A stretch of 21,967 nt of DNA, from assembly GCA_002389765.1 (NCBI GenBank), contig DGQM01000030.1:1-21967 (forward strand). The letters are read 5' to 3'. The DNA comes from Bacteroidetes bacterium UBA4414 (GTDB lineage: Bacteria > Bacteroidota > Bacteroidia > Chitinophagales > Chitinophagaceae). The position numbers were made by a program, and so were the translations under genes. Positions 1 to 8,543 of this stretch are shown piece by piece. The notes under the pieces are model-generated. The model did not search any database, was not told where the DNA came from, and saw only the letters and a list, made by a program, of their open reading frames with translations. Every line of letters starts with the position of its first letter. The first letter of the stretch is position 1.

Positions 1-29
1 AAAGGTAGAAGAGATTTTTCAAACTGCAA
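1..29 (-). promoter_or_regulatory. Minus-strand promoter cut by the left edge
   Basis: Read on the minus strand, bases 7 to 1 spell TACCTTT, the first seven bases of the Bacteroidota -7 box TAnnTTTG; the last G would lie just outside the window. A -33 TTG sits at 29-27 with exactly 19 bp between them. The DNA upstream (about 30-58) is a run of A and T resembling an UP element. There is no gene start between this box and the edge, so the transcript must lie to the left of the window. An rRNA operon is a reasonable guess because of the tandem promoter at 152-181, but the gene itself is not visible. Confidence 0.6.
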
Positions 30-151
30 AACGTTTTTTAAAACTTTATTTTTCTAATCAGTTAACCACGCTCTTCAACCACTCAACTCACCGACTATTT
101 TGCTGTAACTATCGCTTTAAGAACTTACCCGCTCTGTATCGATTGGGAGTG

Positions 152-181
152 CAAAAGTAGACAAGATTGTGCTACTTCCAA
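152..181 (-). promoter_or_regulatory. Second minus-strand promoter, tandem with the edge promoter
   Basis: On the minus strand a perfect -7 box TACTTTTG lies at 159-152. A -33 TTG at 181-179 is separated from it by 19 bp, the same spacing as in the edge promoter. Transcription would start near base 148 and run left through about 120 bp with no ATG on that strand. The element lies just downstream of the helicase stop (234) in the same direction, so it begins a new unit rather than serving the helicase. Box and spacing are seen directly; activity is inferred. Confidence 0.65.
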
Positions 182-233
182 ACATTGTACTGCATATTTT
201 TATTCGGCATTTGTAATATGTCAGCGCTATTAC

Positions 234-2714
234 TTAGCAGGCTTGCTTTTGAGCCGATTGTTGCATTCTACGAATTCTATCTTCCAACTTCTCGCTACTC
301 AATTCTTCACGCAAAGAATCGACTTTAATAGGGAAACAGAATGGTGTAAGATTAGCCGGACGAGATATAATAATAGTACCCGCAGCTATGCGTTGCAATG
401 TATTATATAAGCGTGTGGCTTCTACTTCGTACGTAAGCACTTCTGTATACGCTTGTTGTAATAAGATATTAGCAGGTTCGTTTTCACTTATCACTTCATA
501 TATAAGTGATGTAGAGTTTTGCAGATGGCGCTGTTTCTTATACGCACCAGGCATGCCTTGGAATACAAGGCCTGATATCACTGCTATATCTCTGAATTTT
601 CTCCGTCCCATCTCTGCAGCATTAATACTACGCTGCAAATCTGTATACCATGCATCGGGGCCCAACAGTTGTTTTATATTCTCTTCGCTAACCGGTATTG
701 GTTGATCGCTGAGCAATTCAAAACCGTAGTCGTTCATGGCAATTGAGAATGTAATAGGCAACAGTTGTGCTATTCTATATGCAAGCAACGAAGCCATTGC
801 CTGATGCACCAACCGCCCCTCGAAAGGATAAACAAATAAGTGACAGCCATCTTTCGTGTTAATCAACTCTACCAGCAGCTCATCTTCTTTCGGTACGACA
901 GATAGTTCTTGCTGCTTTAGGAATAGCGGTTGCAAAAAAGTGAGTAACTCATTTGTATGTGGCTCTAATGCAGCCTGCTGAAATGTATGTCGCAACACAC
1001 TCCCCAGATTAGCAGACAATGGCATTCGACCGCCGGCCCATGCAGGTACGTGCGCCTTCTTAGCATTCGACTTGCGCACATATACTACCATATCGCGTAT
1101 CATAACAAGTTCCAGCTTTCTGCCCGCCAGTACAAATACATCTCCTGGTACAAGCTTTGAAATAAAGTATTCTTCTATCGTACCTACATTTCCCCCACTC
1201 ATAAACTTTACGCGCAACAATGCATCGCCCACAATGGTGCCTATGTGCAAACGATGCCGCATAGCTACGCGCCTGTTGGCTACACGATACACGCCATCTA
1301 TATTTACTACACGGTGGTATTCATCATATTCCCTTAATAAAGAACCACCATGCGTAATGAATCCTAGCAACCAATCCCATTCGGCATATGTAATATCTCT
1401 GTAGCAGTTTGTTGTTCTTACCTCTGCAAGTAAAGCTTCGCTTATAAAACCGTCCCCCGTAGCACGGGTAACCATGTATTGCACCAGCGCATCAAACGCA
1501 AGCACTACGGGATAGCGGCTTTCTACCAGTTGCTTTTCGTAGGCTTCTTGTAGCGCTGCAGCTTCTACTATTTCTAAAGTGTGTGTAGGTACAAAGTAAA
1601 TATTACTGACAGCACCGGGCTCGTGGCCACTACGCCCTGCACGTTGCAAAAAGCGAGCAATACCTTTAGGGCTACCTACCTGTATCACTGTATCTACAGG
1701 ACGGAAGTCTACACCTAAATCTAAACTTGCCGTACACACTACCACTTTCAATGTGCCGGCATGTAGTTGTTCCTCTACCCATACACGCACATCTGTATCT
1801 ATAGCACTATGATGCAGTGCAATAACACCTGCAAGTTCAGGGTCTGCATCAAGCAATGCCTGATACCATATCTCTGCCTGCGAGCGAACGTTTGTAAATA
1901 GCAGCGTCGATTTATTATTATGTATTACGGGTAGCACATGCTCTATCATACGCACACCGAGATGCCCTGCCCATGGGAAGCATTCAACCGTTTCGGGCAA
2001 AATAGTGTGGATAGCTACTTGTTTTCTGATATCTGCTTTTACAATAGTACCGTTGTGATTATCGCCCAACAATACATACAGCGCTTCTTCAAGATTGCCG
2101 ATTGTTGCCGATATACCCCAGATGCGCAACAAGCTATCCTGCTGCGGCAATGTTTTGAGATAAGACAAAGCTAGCTCCATCTGCACACCACGCTTTGAAC
2201 CTAATAGCTCGTGCCATTCATCTATTGCTATGCACTTGAGCGACCTGAAAATTTCTTTATTGTTCTTTGTTGCAATCAGCAGGTGTAGGCTTTCCGGGGT
2301 AATAATGAGCACCTCAGGCATATTTGTTTTTTGCTTCTGCCTTTCCGAGGTTGAGGTATCTCCGTTGCGCACCGCTACCTTCCAGGGCATTCCTAATTCG
2401 GCCAATGCCTGCTCCATAGCCCTGCCAACATCTTTTGCCAATGCACGCAGTGGTGACACCCACAAAAGCTGCAAGCCATTTTTTGTTTTGGTCTTATAGT
2501 CGGGGTTATTGTTTATCCAATCGATAACCACGCCAAGAAATACCGAAAATGTTTTACCAAAACCTGTAGGCGCATTTACAATGCCACTCAACCCTTCAGC
2601 ATACAATTGCCAAGCTTCTTCCTGAAATGGAAATGGTTGCAAGCCCTTAGCCTGCAACCATTCTCTGATTACCTCAAAACCATTAATTGCTATATCTGAT
2701 TTCTTTTTAGCCAC
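234..2714 (-). CDS. Ligase-associated-type DEXH box ATP-dependent DNA helicase (Lhr-like)
   Basis: An 826-residue superfamily 2 helicase that should translocate on DNA and unwind it using ATP in the cytoplasm. Helicase motifs appear in order: Walker A APTGFGKT at 48-55, the PLRALAKD region near 88-95, TPES at 139-142, DEWH (Walker B) at 165-168, SAT at 202-204, and motif VI QRAGRSGH at 357-364. The long C-terminal part (about 370-826) matches the winged-helix and beta regions of Lhr-core proteins. Length and the DEWHELLGSKRG signature fit the bacterial ligase-associated DNA-damage-response helicase group, normally encoded with a DNA ligase, an exonuclease and a phosphoesterase. None of those partners is next to it here. 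The start is GTG at 2714-2712, whose G is the last base of the upstream methyltransferase TAG stop; no other in-frame start precedes Walker A, so GTG is favoured and translation is probably coupled. Confidence 0.88.
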   Translation of the reverse strand: MAKKKSDIAINGFEVIREWLQAKGLQPFPFQEEAWQLYAEGLSGIVNAPTGFGKTFSVFLGVVIDWINNNPDYKTKTKNGLQLLWVSPLRALAKDVGRAMEQALAELGMPWKVAVRNGDTSTSERQKQKTNMPEVLIITPESLHLLIATKNNKEIFRSLKCIAIDEWHELLGSKRGVQMELALSYLKTLPQQDSLLRIWGISATIGNLEEALYVLLGDNHNGTIVKADIRKQVAIHTILPETVECFPWAGHLGVRMIEHVLPVIHNNKSTLLFTNVRSQAEIWYQALLDADPELAGVIALHHSAIDTDVRVWVEEQLHAGTLKVVVCTASLDLGVDFRPVDTVIQVGSPKGIARFLQRAGRSGHEPGAVSNIYFVPTHTLEIVEAAALQEAYEKQLVESRYPVVLAFDALVQYMVTRATGDGFISEALLAEVRTTNCYRDITYAEWDWLLGFITHGGSLLREYDEYHRVVNIDGVYRVANRRVAMRHRLHIGTIVGDALLRVKFMSGGNVGTIEEYFISKLVPGDVFVLAGRKLELVMIRDMVVYVRKSNAKKAHVPAWAGGRMPLSANLGSVLRHTFQQAALEPHTNELLTFLQPLFLKQQELSVVPKEDELLVELINTKDGCHLFVYPFEGRLVHQAMASLLAYRIAQLLPITFSIAMNDYGFELLSDQPIPVSEENIKQLLGPDAWYTDLQRSINAAEMGRRKFRDIAVISGLVFQGMPGAYKKQRHLQNSTSLIYEVISENEPANILLQQAYTEVLTYEVEATRLYNTLQRIAAGTIIISRPANLTPFCFPIKVDSLREELSSEKLEDRIRRMQQSAQKQAC

Positions 2715-3514
2715 TACTTCTTTTCTGCTACAACAGCATACATCAAAGGAAGTTTACCTTCCATGCCTTTCAGGCAAAACCTATCCGGTGCTACTTCCAC
2801 CATATTTGCAAAGCAGTTTTGGGTAGAATAATCGTACTCATTAAACACTTTAATATCTACACCTGCATTAATTAATGCCTGCATCACTTCAGACAAGGGG
2901 TGGTTCCACCCTATTTCCTGCAATTCAATATCGGCATCCCTATCTGCATAAGTACCTTGCAGTGTTTCTACAATAGCCTCTTTATTGAAATAAGGATACT
3001 GAATATAAGTAAATGCATTATCAAACATCCATACCGCGGAGTGAAGTTCTACTAACACCAGCTTACCACCGGGTTTCAAGAAATGAGTCACTACGTTTGC
3101 CCAACGCTCCATATCGGGCAACCATCCCAATACACCGTAACTTGTAAATACTATATCAAACTTCTCATCTAATACTTCAGGTAGCTTATATACATCAGCG
3201 CAAATAAACGTGGCATCCAGTCCTAATTGAGCATTTAGTTCTTTGGCTTTATCCATTGCTACATCCGAAAAATCTACACCAGTACATTTCGCCCCCATAC
3301 GAGACATAGACATAGTATCTTGCCCGAAGTGGCATTGCAAATGCAATACAGATTTGTCTTTAATATCGCCCAATAAGCCAATCTCTACCTCCTTAAGCGT
3401 TGATTTACCAGCTATAAAGGCATCATTGTCATAAAAATCTGATGTTACATGGTGTGGTGTTTTTGCATTCCACAGTTTTCGGTTCACCTCTAGGTATTCG
3501 TTCTCTATATTCAT
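2714..3514 (-). CDS. Class I SAM-dependent methyltransferase
   Basis: A 266-residue cytoplasmic protein with a Rossmann-type methyltransferase fold. Motif I is VLHLQCHFGQDT at 56-67, a variant of the usual glycine-rich loop found in a well-populated small-molecule methyltransferase group. It is followed by an acidic strand end (D81), ADVYKLP near 106-112, a FDIVFTSYG strand at 119-127, and PGGKLVLVE at 148-156. The substrate cannot be told from sequence. The ATG start at 3514-3512 fits. The stop overlaps the helicase start by one base, so the two genes form an operon, although a functional link to repair is not established. No clear -7 box was found in the 136 bp between this gene and the divergent receiver gene. 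Confidence 0.85.
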   Translation of the reverse strand: MNIENEYLEVNRKLWNAKTPHHVTSDFYDNDAFIAGKSTLKEVEIGLLGDIKDKSVLHLQCHFGQDTMSMSRMGAKCTGVDFSDVAMDKAKELNAQLGLDATFICADVYKLPEVLDEKFDIVFTSYGVLGWLPDMERWANVVTHFLKPGGKLVLVELHSAVWMFDNAFTYIQYPYFNKEAIVETLQGTYADRDADIELQEIGWNHPLSEVMQALINAGVDIKVFNEYDYSTQNCFANMVEVAPDRFCLKGMEGKLPLMYAVVAEKK

Positions 3515-3650
3515 AATACACTAAAATACAGAAGATGACGCAACAAAAGCCAAATGGGTATTTATCTAAACATGTAGAATTAGTATCTACTCCCTATTGC
3601 AGTTGAAAAAAAACGCCTATCTTGATTGCTTATAGCACCGGGGGGCGCTT

Positions 3651-3998
3651 ATGCTAAACAAAACAATTCTCATCATTGACGATGAGCAGGATTTGTGTGA
3701 ACTATTCACCATGTACCTGCAACCAAAGGGATATACAGTCTATACGGCCAACAACATAGATGTTGGCAGAAAATCTATAGCCTCTATTTCTCCTGATATC
3801 TTATTTATTGACAACAATCTACCAGATGGATTGGGTTGGAGGTTTGCAGTAGAGATTTCAGAGACACATAAGAATTTGAGAATCATTTGCATGAGCGCAT
3901 TTGACTATGATACTGATATCACAAACAGTCACAAACTGAAAATAATAGAGAAACCCATAAAGCTCTCGGATATCGATGAAGCTATTGGTGCAGGCTAA
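3651..3998 (+). CDS. Single-domain response regulator (receiver domain only)
   Basis: A 115-residue protein consisting only of a CheY-like receiver domain. The acidic pair is D10/D11, the phospho-accepting aspartate D54, the switch serine S82 and the conserved lysine K101 (in the EKP motif). There is no output domain, so it likely works as a phosphotransfer intermediate or by protein contact. It converges on the kinase/activator operon: its TAA stop (3996-3998) overlaps the TAG stop of the REC-PAS kinase (3997-3995) by three bases within one CTAA. The location suggests, but does not prove, that one of the two kinases is its partner. The upstream sequence has only a degenerate box (TATCTTG near 3619), so its promoter is uncertain. 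Confidence 0.88.
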   Translation: MLNKTILIIDDEQDLCELFTMYLQPKGYTVYTANNIDVGRKSIASISPDILFIDNNLPDGLGWRFAVEISETHKNLRIICMSAFDYDTDITNSHKLKIIEKPIKLSDIDEAIGAG

Positions 3999-5434
3999 AC
4001 TCTATAAAGCGGGATATATACAGAAAACACTGCACCGTTACCCAGTTCTGAAGACACTTCAATTCTACCCTTATGTGCCTGTACAATATTGAATGATGCT
4101 GCCAGCCCTAAACCTAAGCCATTGCGCTTTTGTGTAAAATATGGTTCGAATAGGCGTCCGATATTCTCATCACTGATGCCATTACCATTATCTGCTATCT
4201 CGATAATGGCATAATCATCATCTACATCAACACTTACGCGAATCAACCCTTTACCCTCTTCCACAGCTTCAATGCCATTAATAATAATGTTGAATAATGC
4301 TATAGGCAGCTTGTCTGCATCTGCTTCTATCAGGATATTTTTAGCTTGTTGTCCCCTATCGCAGGTTACGCCTTTCAGCAGCATGCTATCGGCTGCACGA
4401 CTTAGCACCGTATCAATAATCACAGCTATATCAATCGGCTTCATAACAATATCCGTAGGACGCGAAGTAGAAAGCAACGTTGTAATCAGGCTATTTATTC
4501 TCGAGCTGTTTCGTAATACTATTTCACTGTAAAACTGCACGGTTTCATCCAAGCCCTCCGATTTCATTTGTTCTACTGATAGGATGATGTTATTTAATGG
4601 ATTGCGCACCTCATGCGCCAATGTTCTTACCAAACGGCCTGTAGCCGCCAGCTTTTCAGATTGTAATATTGCGCGCTCTGCCTTCTTAAGCTTTGTGATA
4701 TCATGTATAATACCCTGTACATAGGCATTCTTCTTTGTATCGAAATGTGTTGTAGCTGACACTATGCAATTGCGCCACTCACCATCTGCCGTTTTTAGTA
4801 CTACCTCTACATCCTCGCCATTTGCCTGCATCAATGTACGTGCAAAGATTTCCATATCGGGAAGCGGCACCAACAAGTCTGTAAGTTTCATGCACAGCAG
4901 CTGCCCCTTATCGTAACCAAACAAGGCAATTGCTGCATCGTTGATGTCCAAAAAATACAATTCAGTATCTGCAACAAATATTACGTCTTTCAACTGTTCA
5001 AACACACTACGGTACTTTTGTTCACTGGCCTTTAGCGCTTTGATACTGCGAGATCGCAACAATGCGTAGCGTATGCTACGCTCTACTTTCTCTGTATTAA
5101 TCTCTGATTTCACAAGAAAGTCTACTGCCCCCGATTCCATTGCTTCAATATCTAACAATCTTCTTCCTTTACCAGTAAGCATTACAATAGGCTCCTCGCA
5201 GTTCAGCTTCAATGCATCTTGCAGCAACTCTACCCCAGACTTGGCGCCTAACAAGTAGTCTACAAAGTATATATCGTAGTTTTTGTTGGCAATATGACTC
5301 AATGCAGTGTCATAATCATCACACCAATCTATCTGCACATTAACGCCGGGAATTTTTTTTATATAATCACTGGTAATAAAGAAATCATCTTTATCATCAT
5401 CAACAATCAATATCCTGAAAAAGGAAGACAGCAT
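3995..5434 (-). CDS. Soluble hybrid histidine kinase: REC-PAS-HisKA-HATPase
   Basis: A 479-residue signalling protein. Domains in order: receiver at about 6-125 (D12/D13, phospho-site D59, T87, K109); PAS at about 140-250 (ends in GIIHDITKLKKAE); HisKA with the H-box LAHEVRNPLNN and phospho-histidine H274; and HATPase with N-box N386, G1 DNGNGIS at 415-421 and G2 GLGLGLAAS at 439-447. There is no signal peptide or membrane segment, so it is cytoplasmic. With the receiver in front of the kinase, its activity or autophosphorylation may be set by another kinase, making it a relay step. It is the last gene of the operon, starting 2 bp after the stop of the PAS kinase. REC-PAS-kinases of this layout are common in Bacteroidota; the signal is unknown. 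Confidence 0.9.
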   Translation of the reverse strand: MLSSFFRILIVDDDKDDFFITSDYIKKIPGVNVQIDWCDDYDTALSHIANKNYDIYFVDYLLGAKSGVELLQDALKLNCEEPIVMLTGKGRRLLDIEAMESGAVDFLVKSEINTEKVERSIRYALLRSRSIKALKASEQKYRSVFEQLKDVIFVADTELYFLDINDAAIALFGYDKGQLLCMKLTDLLVPLPDMEIFARTLMQANGEDVEVVLKTADGEWRNCIVSATTHFDTKKNAYVQGIIHDITKLKKAERAILQSEKLAATGRLVRTLAHEVRNPLNNIILSVEQMKSEGLDETVQFYSEIVLRNSSRINSLITTLLSTSRPTDIVMKPIDIAVIIDTVLSRAADSMLLKGVTCDRGQQAKNILIEADADKLPIALFNIIINGIEAVEEGKGLIRVSVDVDDDYAIIEIADNGNGISDENIGRLFEPYFTQKRNGLGLGLAASFNIVQAHKGRIEVSSELGNGAVFSVYIPLYRV

Positions 5435-5436
5435 AA

Positions 5437-6999
5437 TTATATCTCTTGTTTTTCGGGCAACACTACTATGAATTTTGCACCAACACCCGGCTCACTTTCG
5501 GCATATATTACCCCCTTGTGGTGGTCGCATATCTTCTTGCATATAGCCAATCCAATACCCGAACCTGCATAAGTAGAACGGCCATACAATCTTTTAAAAA
5601 TCTGGAATATAACATCTGCGTATTCCTGCTTAAAGCCTATGCCGTTATCTGTTACTACCATCTTATAGTATTTAACAGTAGGATTCAGATACAACACTGC
5701 TTTTTCTTGATCTGTCAACACTTCACCTGAAATATCTATAACAACAGGTACGCCTTTCTTTCTAAACTTGATGGCGTTGTTTATAAGGTTTACAAACAAC
5801 TGCTTCATCTGCGAATGGGAACATTCTAATTCAGGCATATCGCCTACTTGCAAAACAGCATCAGTTTCCTCAATCAGTAAGTCTAAATCTTTAAGCACTT
5901 CTTTTAATACAGCATTAAGCGACTCTTGTCCATATGGGTCTGAATATTGATTGAGCAACGAAAACTCAAGCAGGTTATCTATTAACTTCGTCATATTATC
6001 TGCAGAATATTTTATTCTGTCCAGATAATGTCGGCCTTCTTCTGTTAGTAAATGATTGCATTCATCAAACAGCTTTTCGCTGAATGTTGTAATCTTCCTT
6101 AATGGCTCGTGCAAGTCGTGACTGGCTACATAGGCGAATTCTTCCAATTCTTTGTTCGACCTGTATAACTCTGCTACGTTCTTCTTCAGGTCTGTTTCTA
6201 TTTGTTTCTGTCCAGTAATGTCAAGTACACTACCCACCATCTTCACAACAGTACCATGCTCATCTTTCAGCACCCTGCCTGAAGCACTAATTATCTTTAC
6301 TTTATTAGCCGGTGTAATAATGCGCATCTCTATATCATAGTCTTCGCCTGTTTTCAACGCATTTGCCACGGCTTGTCCTGCCCTTTCCTTATCGTCTGGA
6401 TGCGAGTAAATCCTTACCGCATCATAAGTAAGCGGTGTCTCCTTGTCTAATTCATAGACTTTGTATATACCATCAGACCAGAATACTTTATCTTCTTTAA
6501 CTATCCACTCAAACGTACCAAAGCTGAAATTGCTGAGCTTTTCAAGAAACAATCTTCTGGAATCAAATGATGTAAATGGAAGTTCCTGTCCCGACAAATC
6601 TGGGATAATCAAAACAATATAATAATCCTGAACACCTGTAGTACCCGTAGGAGGTGTTGCAAAAAGGAAACACATTTGCTTCCTACCCCCCTTCATCAGG
6701 ATGCTATACATCACATATTGGCTCTCTGCATTCTCCGTATTAAATATTCTTGCTACCTGATGTGTAAACTGATCTTGTTGACGTTCATCTATTATATCCG
6801 GAATCGTAAGCCCTTTATGCCTTATCTCGTCCAGACTGTAGCCAAGTACTTGTTCGGTATGATTGGTACAATGTAATATGCGATTGCTGCTAGTTTCAAC
6901 AACCAACATTGCATACGACCCCGAAAGCAATTCTGCATTCTTAAACACAGCATCTGCTTTATCAAGCCTGGCATCGCTCATGTTATTTTGCTCAGTCAT
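5437..6999 (-). CDS. Soluble PAS-domain sensor histidine kinase
   Basis: A 520-residue histidine kinase without membrane segments. A first PAS domain spans about 22-135 and a second, PAS_3-like, about 155-268 (with FSDGIYKVYEL-type and YSHPDDKE features, ending GSVLDITGQKQIE). A short coiled linker follows, then HisKA with H-box SHDLHEPLRK and phospho-histidine H294. The HATPase domain has the N-box around NLINNAIKF (404-412), G1 DNGIGF at 451-456 and G2 GSGIGLA at 479-485. The bacteriophytochrome-like SHDLHEPLRKI box is typical of cytosolic PAS kinases in this phylum. The gene starts 4 bp after the NtrC-type activator and is followed after 2 bp by the second kinase, so all three are surely co-transcribed. 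The activator is its most likely phosphorylation target. Confidence 0.9.
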   Translation of the reverse strand: MTEQNNMSDARLDKADAVFKNAELLSGSYAMLVVETSSNRILHCTNHTEQVLGYSLDEIRHKGLTIPDIIDERQQDQFTHQVARIFNTENAESQYVMYSILMKGGRKQMCFLFATPPTGTTGVQDYYIVLIIPDLSGQELPFTSFDSRRLFLEKLSNFSFGTFEWIVKEDKVFWSDGIYKVYELDKETPLTYDAVRIYSHPDDKERAGQAVANALKTGEDYDIEMRIITPANKVKIISASGRVLKDEHGTVVKMVGSVLDITGQKQIETDLKKNVAELYRSNKELEEFAYVASHDLHEPLRKITTFSEKLFDECNHLLTEEGRHYLDRIKYSADNMTKLIDNLLEFSLLNQYSDPYGQESLNAVLKEVLKDLDLLIEETDAVLQVGDMPELECSHSQMKQLFVNLINNAIKFRKKGVPVVIDISGEVLTDQEKAVLYLNPTVKYYKMVVTDNGIGFKQEYADVIFQIFKRLYGRSTYAGSGIGLAICKKICDHHKGVIYAESEPGVGAKFIVVLPEKQEI

Positions 7000-7003
7000 A
7001 CCC

Positions 7004-8386
7004 TTATTCCAAACCCTTGTATTGTTTTATCTTGTTATACAGCGTTTTCCTATCAATATTTAACAGTTTGGCTGCTTTTGTTTTATTAAACTGTGTACGC
7101 CTCAACGCCTCCAGTATCACTTCATATTCGGCATTTATGTTCACAGCTTTGTATTTATTCTCAAGGTTTTCAATACTATCTGCCTGCAAGTCTGATTTCA
7201 CATTATCAAACTGCAACTTTTTATAATTGTTTATCTCAAAAGGCAATGCAGTAACTTCTACCAATTCACCATCTGTCAATAATGTAGCACGCTTAACTAC
7301 ATTCAATAGCTCTCTCAGATTACCATGCCACACATATTCCATAAAAATGTCTTTTACATCTTGCGAAAAGCCACGGACATTCTTCTTTAGTTCTGCATTG
7401 GTACGCTTGAGAAAGTGTTCAGCAAAGAGCATGATATCGTCTTTCCTATTGCGCAATGGCGGTACTTCTATACTGAATTCATTAAATCTATGATACAAAT
7501 CTTCGCGAAAACGACCACTAAGTGCCGCATCCCAAAGCTTTTCGTTGCTGGCAACAATGATGCGCACATCCAAGCCTATATCTTTTACGCCACCTACACG
7601 CCTTATCTTTCTTTCCTGCACTACACGCAGAAGTGACACCTGTATGTCATAAGATAAGTTAGCGACCTCATCCAGAAATACAGTACCGCCATTTGCCGTT
7701 TCCAGTGAACCTACTTTTTGTGATACTGCGCCTGTAAATGCCCCCTTTTCATGCCCGAAGAGTTCGCTACCTGCCAACTCTGCTGTTAGTGCACCACAGT
7801 CGATAGCTACAAACGGCTCTTTAGCCCGCTCACTTTTTTCATGTATCATCTTGGCAATAGCTTCTTTACCGCTACCGCTTTCACCATATATTATTACACT
7901 GAAGTTGGTAGGCGCTACTAGCCCTATTTGTTTAATGATATTCTGAAACTCAGGGCTATTGCCATATATATGCTCTTCTGCAGCCTCTATCTGTGGCTTT
8001 ATCTCTTCTTTTCTTTCTTTTATTCCTTGTGCAGACAGTGCTTTTTTTATTGTTAGCAGTATTTCATCAGGAAAAAGAGGCTTGGTTACATAATCGTAAG
8101 CCCCCATCTTCATTACCTCAACCGCATCTTTTACATCGCTGTAACCAGTAATGATGATGACCAATGCCGCAGGTATCATTTCTTTGATTTTCTGCAACAG
8201 CTTGGAGCCTGTCATATCATCCAGCCTGAAGTCGCAGAGAATGATGTCGGGTTTGTTCTTTTGCAGGTATTGTAATGCATCCTTACCTGTATGCAGGCAT
8301 CTTACGCTGTAGGCGTTCCTTGTCAGGAAACGATCCAGCAGCATGCACATGTCCTTATCATCATCTACTACTAAAATCTTATACAT
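7004..8386 (-). CDS. NtrC-family sigma-54-dependent response regulator
   Basis: A 460-residue transcription activator. Receiver domain at about 1-120 with D9/D10, phospho-site D52, T80 and K102. The AAA+ domain at about 140-380 has Walker A GESGSGKE at 168-175, the sigma-54 contact loop GAFTGA at 215-220, Walker B TVFLDE at 235-240, and RFREDLYHR with the arginine fingers at 292-300. A Fis-type helix-turn-helix fills about the last 45 residues (NKTKAAKLLNIDRKTLYNKIK). All residues needed to open a sigma-54 promoter are present, so it should act on RpoN-dependent genes when phosphorylated. It is the first gene of a three-gene operon with two kinases. Two palindromes lie within 50 bp upstream and could be its own operator. 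I found no -24/-12 element in the intergenic region. Confidence 0.92.
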   Translation of the reverse strand: MYKILVVDDDKDMCMLLDRFLTRNAYSVRCLHTGKDALQYLQKNKPDIILCDFRLDDMTGSKLLQKIKEMIPAALVIIITGYSDVKDAVEVMKMGAYDYVTKPLFPDEILLTIKKALSAQGIKERKEEIKPQIEAAEEHIYGNSPEFQNIIKQIGLVAPTNFSVIIYGESGSGKEAIAKMIHEKSERAKEPFVAIDCGALTAELAGSELFGHEKGAFTGAVSQKVGSLETANGGTVFLDEVANLSYDIQVSLLRVVQERKIRRVGGVKDIGLDVRIIVASNEKLWDAALSGRFREDLYHRFNEFSIEVPPLRNRKDDIMLFAEHFLKRTNAELKKNVRGFSQDVKDIFMEYVWHGNLRELLNVVKRATLLTDGELVEVTALPFEINNYKKLQFDNVKSDLQADSIENLENKYKAVNINAEYEVILEALRRTQFNKTKAAKLLNIDRKTLYNKIKQYKGLE

Positions 8387-8405
8387 AGAATCCTATCATT
8401 GCAGG

Positions 8406-8433
8406 TGTAATATTATTACATCCTTTTCAAAAG
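8406..8433. promoter_or_regulatory. Two adjacent palindromes upstream of the activator operon
   Basis: Bases 8406-8420 form a perfect 15-bp palindrome with 7-bp arms (TGTAATA and TATTACA around a central T). Two bases further on, 8423-8433 form a second, CTTTT-C-AAAAG. They lie 20-47 bp upstream of the NtrC-type start codon in the 157-bp divergent gap. Position and symmetry fit a dimeric regulator site, possibly autoregulation, but AT-rich palindromes this short can arise by chance. Confidence 0.35.
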
Positions 8434-8543
8434 ACCTTTATAGATACGTATTAACCAATTTACCCTATAAATTACGACTGAAAACGTTATAAATACTAGT
8501 CCTTACCCGAAAAAATCGATAATTTGCGACGCAATAATTCAAT

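Larger units (their letters stand above)
1..233 (-). other. Non-coding leader/control region of an off-window unit
   Basis: No convincing reading frame occurs here on either strand. The stretch contains two tandem promoters facing left and an AT-rich block at about 30-58. No rRNA, tRNA or hairpin terminator for the preceding helicase gene was recognised. Tandem strong promoters separated by an untranslated spacer are typical of rRNA operons, so the feature is best read as the upstream part of a highly expressed stable-RNA or protein operon. Confidence 0.4.

Noticed and set aside
3603..3625. Promoter for the receiver-only gene (TTG and TATCTTG)
   Set aside because: The box misses the TTTG part of the consensus and the spacing of about 13 bp is too short.
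8387..8543. Sigma-54 promoter for the activator operon or the divergent gene
   Set aside because: No GG-N10-GC pair in a TGGCAC-N5-TTGC context was found on either strand of this gap.
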